From Tissierellia bacterium (GTDB taxonomy: Bacteria; Bacillota; Clostridia; Tissierellales; Tissierellaceae): a stretch of DNA of 18,440 bases. Below the pieces are notes generated by a model. It made no database searches, was not told where the DNA came from, and was given only the letters and a program-made list of their open reading frames with translations. Position numbers and translations under genes: made by a program. The DNA is taken from contig JAAYLY010000146.1 of NCBI GenBank assembly GCA_012521625.1, forward strand, positions 1-18,440, given 5' to 3'. This document shows, one piece after another, positions 15,289 to 18,440 of this stretch (its first letter is position 1; every line of letters begins with the position of its first letter).

Positions 15289-15332
15289 CACTCTGACGCT
15301 TTCGGGCATCATCTATCAATATGTATTAACTA
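15272..15332. repeat. Nested imperfect inverted repeat in the intergenic region
   Basis: TAGTTAA (15272-15278) pairs with TTAACTA (15326-15332), and ATATT (15284-15288) pairs with AATAT (15318-15322). TGACGC (15294-15299) pairs with GCATCA (15306-15311) with one mismatch, around TTTCGG. The three stems are nested in order, and the centre is a GC-rich island in AT-rich DNA. No known riboswitch was recognised. Confidence 0.4.
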
Positions 15333-15356
15333 GGTGCTTTATAAATATTTCAAATG

Positions 15357-15365
15357 TGGTAAAAT
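15357..15365 (+). promoter_or_regulatory. Extended -10 promoter upstream of the radical SAM gene
   Basis: TGGTAAAAT (15357-15365) gives TG, one base, then TAAAAT, a good extended -10. A -35 is not evident at 17 bases (CTTTAT). It lies 50 bases before the next start codon, after a terminator, where a promoter is needed. Confidence 0.5.
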
Positions 15366-15414
15366 AACATTAATGATTATATAACCAATGACTATAAATT
15401 AGAAAGGAATAGAT

Positions 15415-17256
15415 ATGATAGACAAAAGAAAACTAGATAGGATTTTGAAGAAGGTTGAAAAACCAGCCAGATATATCGGTATGGAAATAAATTCTGTTAA
15501 TAAGGATTTAGAAGATAAAGTTAAATTTGCTTTTTGTTTTCCTGACATTTACGATGTGGGAATGTCCCATATGGGGCTTCATATCCTATACAACCTAATA
15601 AATGAGGAAGATGATTTCCTATGTGAAAGGGTATTTTCTCCTTGGACCGATATGGAAGAACTTATGAGGCAGGAGGACATACCCCTATTTACCCTGGAAA
15701 GTAAGGAAGAAGTGAGGAATTTCGACTTTCTAGGCTTTACCCTACAATATGAAATGAGCTTTACTAATATTTTAAATATATTGGATTTGGCCAGGATCCC
15801 CCTACTATCTAGGGATAGGGGAGAAGAGGATCCAATTATCATAGCAGGAGGGCCTTGTGCCTATAACCCTGAACCTATAGCAGACTTTATAGATGTCTTC
15901 GTCATAGGAGAAGGTGAAGAGATAGTTTTAGAACTGTTAAATAAATATAAGGAACATAAGGCTAATAAGGGAGATAAGGAATCCTTCTTAAGAGAGATCC
16001 TAAGTATTAAGGGGATTTATATACCTAAATTCTATAAGGTAGAATATAAGGAAGATGGAACCATAAAGGAAATGATTCCTTTAATAGAGGAAGCTCCTAA
16101 AAGAATAGAAAAGAGAATGGTTAGAAATCTAGATGAAATGTATTCTCCTAGGAAGGTTATAGTTCCATATATAGAAACAGTCCATGATAGGATTATGCTA
16201 GAGCTATTTAGGGGTTGTACCCGCGGTTGTAGGTTCTGCCAAGCAGGCATGATCTATAGGCCTATTAGGGAAAAGAGCCCTGCTAGGTTATTGGATTTAG
16301 CAGAGGATTTGGTAAAGAGTACAGGCTATGAAAATATATCCCTATCCTCCTTAAGTACTTGTGACTATAGCCAGCTTCAGCTCTTAGTGTCAAGCTTGAT
16401 GGATAGATTTTCTGAAGATAATGTAGGCCTATCCCTACCTTCCTTAAGGCTAGATTCCTTTAGTCTAGATATATTAAAGGAAATAGAAAAGGTAAGAAAA
16501 AGTGGCCTAACCTTTGCACCTGAGGCCGGAAGCCAGAGGTTGAGGGATGTAATAAATAAGGGGGTTACTGAGGAGGATTTAATCACTGCCGTCTCCTATG
16601 CCTTTAAGGAAGGCTGGTCTAGGATAAAACTATACTTTATGCTTGGCCTTCCTACTGAGACTGATGAGGATGTATTAGGCATAAGGGATTTGGCATATTT
16701 GGTTAAGGACCTCTTCTTCAAGAGGCCTAAGGAGGAAAGAAGGGGAAATTTCTCAGTTACAGCAAGTGCATCATGTTTTGTTCCTAAGCCCTTTACACCC
16801 TTCCAGTGGGTAAAGCAGGATACAATTGAAGAATTTAAGAGGAAGGCCCATTTAGTCAAAGATAGCATTAGGGATAAGAGGATTAACTTTAACTACCATG
16901 ATCCTGAATTAAGCTATGTGGAGGCTGTCTTTGCCAGAGGGGATAGAAGGTTAGGAAAGGCCTTATTAAAGGCTTGGGAAAAGGGGTGTAAATTCGATGG
17001 TTGGAGCGAACACTTTAAATATGATCTATGGTTGGAGGCCTTTGAAGAGGCAGGGATTGATGGTAGCTTCTATGCCCATAGGGAGAGGGATAAGGATGAA
17101 ATTTTCCCTTGGGACTTCATTGATATTGGAGTAAGCAAGAAGTTCCTATATAGGGAATATGAAAGGGCCTTAGCTGGAGAAACTACCGATGATTGCAGGA
17201 TAGATTGCAAGGGTTGTGGAATTAGGGATTGTGCTATGAGAGGTGTATTCAATTGA
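15415..17256 (+). CDS. Radical SAM protein (TIGR03960-type, N-terminal partner of DUF2344)
   Basis: The 613-residue product is a radical SAM enzyme of unknown reaction. The N-terminal part (about 35-200) resembles the cobalamin-binding-like domain of such proteins (FCFPDIYDVGMSHMGLHILY, then IIIAGGPCAYNPEP), but no clear DxHxxG cobalamin motif is present. The radical SAM core carries Cys268, Cys272 and Cys275 (RGCTRGCRFCQAGMIYRP). Other conserved pieces are SLPSLRLDSF, LTFAPEAGSQRLRDVINKGV (365-384) and LYFMLGLPTETDED (406-419). A second Cys cluster ends the protein (Cys594, Cys598, Cys601, Cys606) and could bind another iron-sulfur cluster. ATG 15415 follows GAAAGGA (about 15401-15407). The stop TGA overlaps the TTG start of the next gene. 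In many bacteria these two proteins are one fused chain. Confidence 0.9.
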   Translation: MIDKRKLDRILKKVEKPARYIGMEINSVNKDLEDKVKFAFCFPDIYDVGMSHMGLHILYNLINEEDDFLCERVFSPWTDMEELMRQEDIPLFTLESKEEVRNFDFLGFTLQYEMSFTNILNILDLARIPLLSRDRGEEDPIIIAGGPCAYNPEPIADFIDVFVIGEGEEIVLELLNKYKEHKANKGDKESFLREILSIKGIYIPKFYKVEYKEDGTIKEMIPLIEEAPKRIEKRMVRNLDEMYSPRKVIVPYIETVHDRIMLELFRGCTRGCRFCQAGMIYRPIREKSPARLLDLAEDLVKSTGYENISLSSLSTCDYSQLQLLVSSLMDRFSEDNVGLSLPSLRLDSFSLDILKEIEKVRKSGLTFAPEAGSQRLRDVINKGVTEEDLITAVSYAFKEGWSRIKLYFMLGLPTETDEDVLGIRDLAYLVKDLFFKRPKEERRGNFSVTASASCFVPKPFTPFQWVKQDTIEEFKRKAHLVKDSIRDKRINFNYHDPELSYVEAVFARGDRRLGKALLKAWEKGCKFDGWSEHFKYDLWLEAFEEAGIDGSFYAHRERDKDEIFPWDFIDIGVSKKFLYREYERALAGETTDDCRIDCKGCGIRDCAMRGVFN

Positions 17257-17954
17257 TCTTAAGGGTAAAATTTAACAAGAAAAACTATCTAAAGTATATA
17301 GGACATCTAGATCTTTTAAGATTGTTTCAAAGGAGTTTTAGCAGGGCAGCTATTCCCGTTAAGTTTAGTGAAGGATTTAACCCCCATCCTAGATTTTCCA
17401 TAGCCAGCCCACTTTCATTGGGTATAGAGAGCGAAGAGGAATATATGGATATAGAGATGGCTGAAAGGATAGAGGCAGAAGAATTTATAAGAAGGATGAA
17501 CCAGGTATTGCCTAAGGATATACAGATTTTGGAGGCCGTATATCCAGAGGATAAAAGATCCATCAGCTCCCTAATTACTTGGGCCTTGTATGAAATCAGA
17601 TTTGCTACTAAAGTTGATATGGACTTAGATGAGGCAAAAAGAATTATTAATAGCTGGTTAGAAAGGGAAGAAATCATCATATCCCGCTTAAGGAAGAAGG
17701 GTAGAAAAAGGGTTATGAAGGAAGAAAATATTAGGCCCCTTATCGGACATCTGGATGTTAAAGGAAAGGAAGGGGATGAAATAGTTCTTCAGGCCCTAAT
17801 GAAGGTTGGAGAAGGTGGAAACTTAAGGCCCTTTGATTTTATAAATGCCTTAAATGAGGCGGAAGAGCTTCAGATGGATCTAGATTCAGTACTAATAAAA
17901 AGACAGTCCCTATATATAGGAGATGGAGAGGAAATTTATAGGCCGGTAAAATAA
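17253..17954 (+). CDS. TIGR03936/DUF2344 family protein
   Basis: From TTG 17253 the product has 233 residues. It belongs to the TIGR03936 (DUF2344) family, found next to or fused with TIGR03960 radical SAM proteins and close to RNase G genes. Signature pieces are LRVKFNKKNYLKYIGHLDLL (about 3-22) and PVKFSEGFNPHPRFSIASPL (about 34-53). The role is unknown; a part in tRNA or ribosomal RNA modification has been suggested from gene context, but I cannot show it. I chose TTG 17253, with GAGAGGTG (17238-17245) upstream and its start overlapping the previous stop as TTGA. An earlier in-frame TTG at 17229 would add eight residues that do not look conserved. Confidence 0.9.
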   Translation: MILRVKFNKKNYLKYIGHLDLLRLFQRSFSRAAIPVKFSEGFNPHPRFSIASPLSLGIESEEEYMDIEMAERIEAEEFIRRMNQVLPKDIQILEAVYPEDKRSISSLITWALYEIRFATKVDMDLDEAKRIINSWLEREEIIISRLRKKGRKRVMKEENIRPLIGHLDVKGKEGDEIVLQALMKVGEGGNLRPFDFINALNEAEELQMDLDSVLIKRQSLYIGDGEEIYRPVK

Positions 17955-17982
17955 GCATATGGCCTAATTGGGAGAGAATTTT

Positions 17983-18440
17983 ATGAATTATATTTTTATC
18001 AGTAGTAAGGATGGTATAAATAGGATAGGACTAGTGGAAGAGGGAAGATTGGTAGAATACTATATGGAAGAAAAGGATAGTGAAAAGATAGTAGGTAATA
18101 TCTATAGGGCTAGGGTTGAAAATGTCTTAAGGGGTATGAATGCTGCCTTTGTAAATATAGGTGTAGGGAAGAATGCATATCTTTATGTAAAGGATGCTTA
18201 TAGTAGGGAGCAGTTATTATCTAAAAAGAACTACCCTATAGACCAGGTTTTAAAATCTGGTGATGAAGTAATAGTACAAGTTGTAAAGGAGGCCTTAGGG
18301 ACTAAGGGACCTAAGGTTACCACCCATATTAGTATTCCGGGCCGCTACATTGTACTTACACCCTATTCCAGGGATATAAACATCTCCCGCAAGATAAAGG
18401 AAAGTGAAGAAGTTAAAAGGCTGAAAAAAATCGGCCATGA
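17983..18440 (+). CDS. rng: Ribonuclease E/G family protein (5' part only)
   Basis: The first 152 codons of an RNase E/G gene run to the window end. The enzyme is an endoribonuclease of RNA processing and decay. The start of the protein is MNYIFISSKDGINRIGLVEE. The S1 RNA-binding domain follows: VGNIYRARVENVLRGMNAAF (about 37-56), VNIGVGKNAYLYVKDA (57-72), SGDEVIVQVVKEALGTKGPK (about 89-108) and then TTHISIPGRYIVLTP (109-123). These are strong family matches. The catalytic DNase I-like domain with its metal-binding aspartates lies beyond the window, so activity cannot be judged. GGGAGAG (17970-17976) lies six bases before ATG 17983. The gene follows the DUF2344 gene by 28 bases and is probably in one operon with it; in Firmicutes rplU and rpmA often come next. 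Confidence 0.93.
   Translation, partial: MNYIFISSKDGINRIGLVEEGRLVEYYMEEKDSEKIVGNIYRARVENVLRGMNAAFVNIGVGKNAYLYVKDAYSREQLLSKKNYPIDQVLKSGDEVIVQVVKEALGTKGPKVTTHISIPGRYIVLTPYSRDINISRKIKESEEVKRLKKIGH

Noticed and set aside
15209..15414. Known riboswitch or T-box in the longest intergenic stretch
   Set aside because: None of the conserved core sequences of common riboswitches or T-box elements was seen; only the imperfect nested repeat and promoter-like boxes are supported.

Overview
The window comes from a low-GC, AT-rich genome of the Firmicutes, most likely an anaerobic, spore-forming member of the Clostridia or Tissierellia. The reasons are an Rnf complex in clostridial gene order (C-D-G-E-A-B), strong AGGAGG-type ribosome binding sites, frequent TTG and GTG starts, heavy use of AGG for arginine, a SpoIVFA-like protein, and the block maf-radC-mreBCD-pbp2-minCDE that Firmicutes share. 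All genes lie on the + strand. The species assignment is inference.

Region 1 (1-4588) is the end of an rnf operon: the rnfC 3' end, then rnfD, rnfG, rnfE, rnfA and rnfB, closed by a clear intrinsic terminator. Rnf moves electrons between ferredoxin and NAD and couples this to ion pumping. Its RnfG is about twice the usual length and carries two FMN-binding domains in tandem, each with an intact SGAT flavin-attachment motif. This is the most unusual thing in the window. Region 2 (4589-5618) opens with a duplicated extended -10 promoter. It encodes a membrane-anchored NusG-domain-II protein and a Gx-transporter-family membrane protein; from memory, this pair resembles EetA/EetB of flavin-based extracellular electron transfer.

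Region 3 (5637-12679) holds maf and radC, then the elongasome genes mreB, mreC, mreD and a very long PBP2 (about 1,108 residues) whose N-terminal half contains repeated modules. Region 4 (12680-15208) has minC, minD and minE, followed by a SpoIVFA-like, probably inactive M23-fold membrane protein. That gene's ribosome binding site lies inside a strong hairpin, and a terminator follows it.

Region 5 (15209-18440) begins with a 206-base intergenic stretch that contains a nested inverted repeat and an extended -10 promoter. It continues with a radical SAM protein and a DUF2344 protein whose stop and start overlap; these two are fused in many other bacteria. The window ends inside an RNase E/G gene. 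No tRNA, rRNA, CRISPR array, insertion sequence or phage gene was seen. Most of the region is housekeeping; the real oddities are RnfG, the PBP2 repeats and a few non-coding elements.
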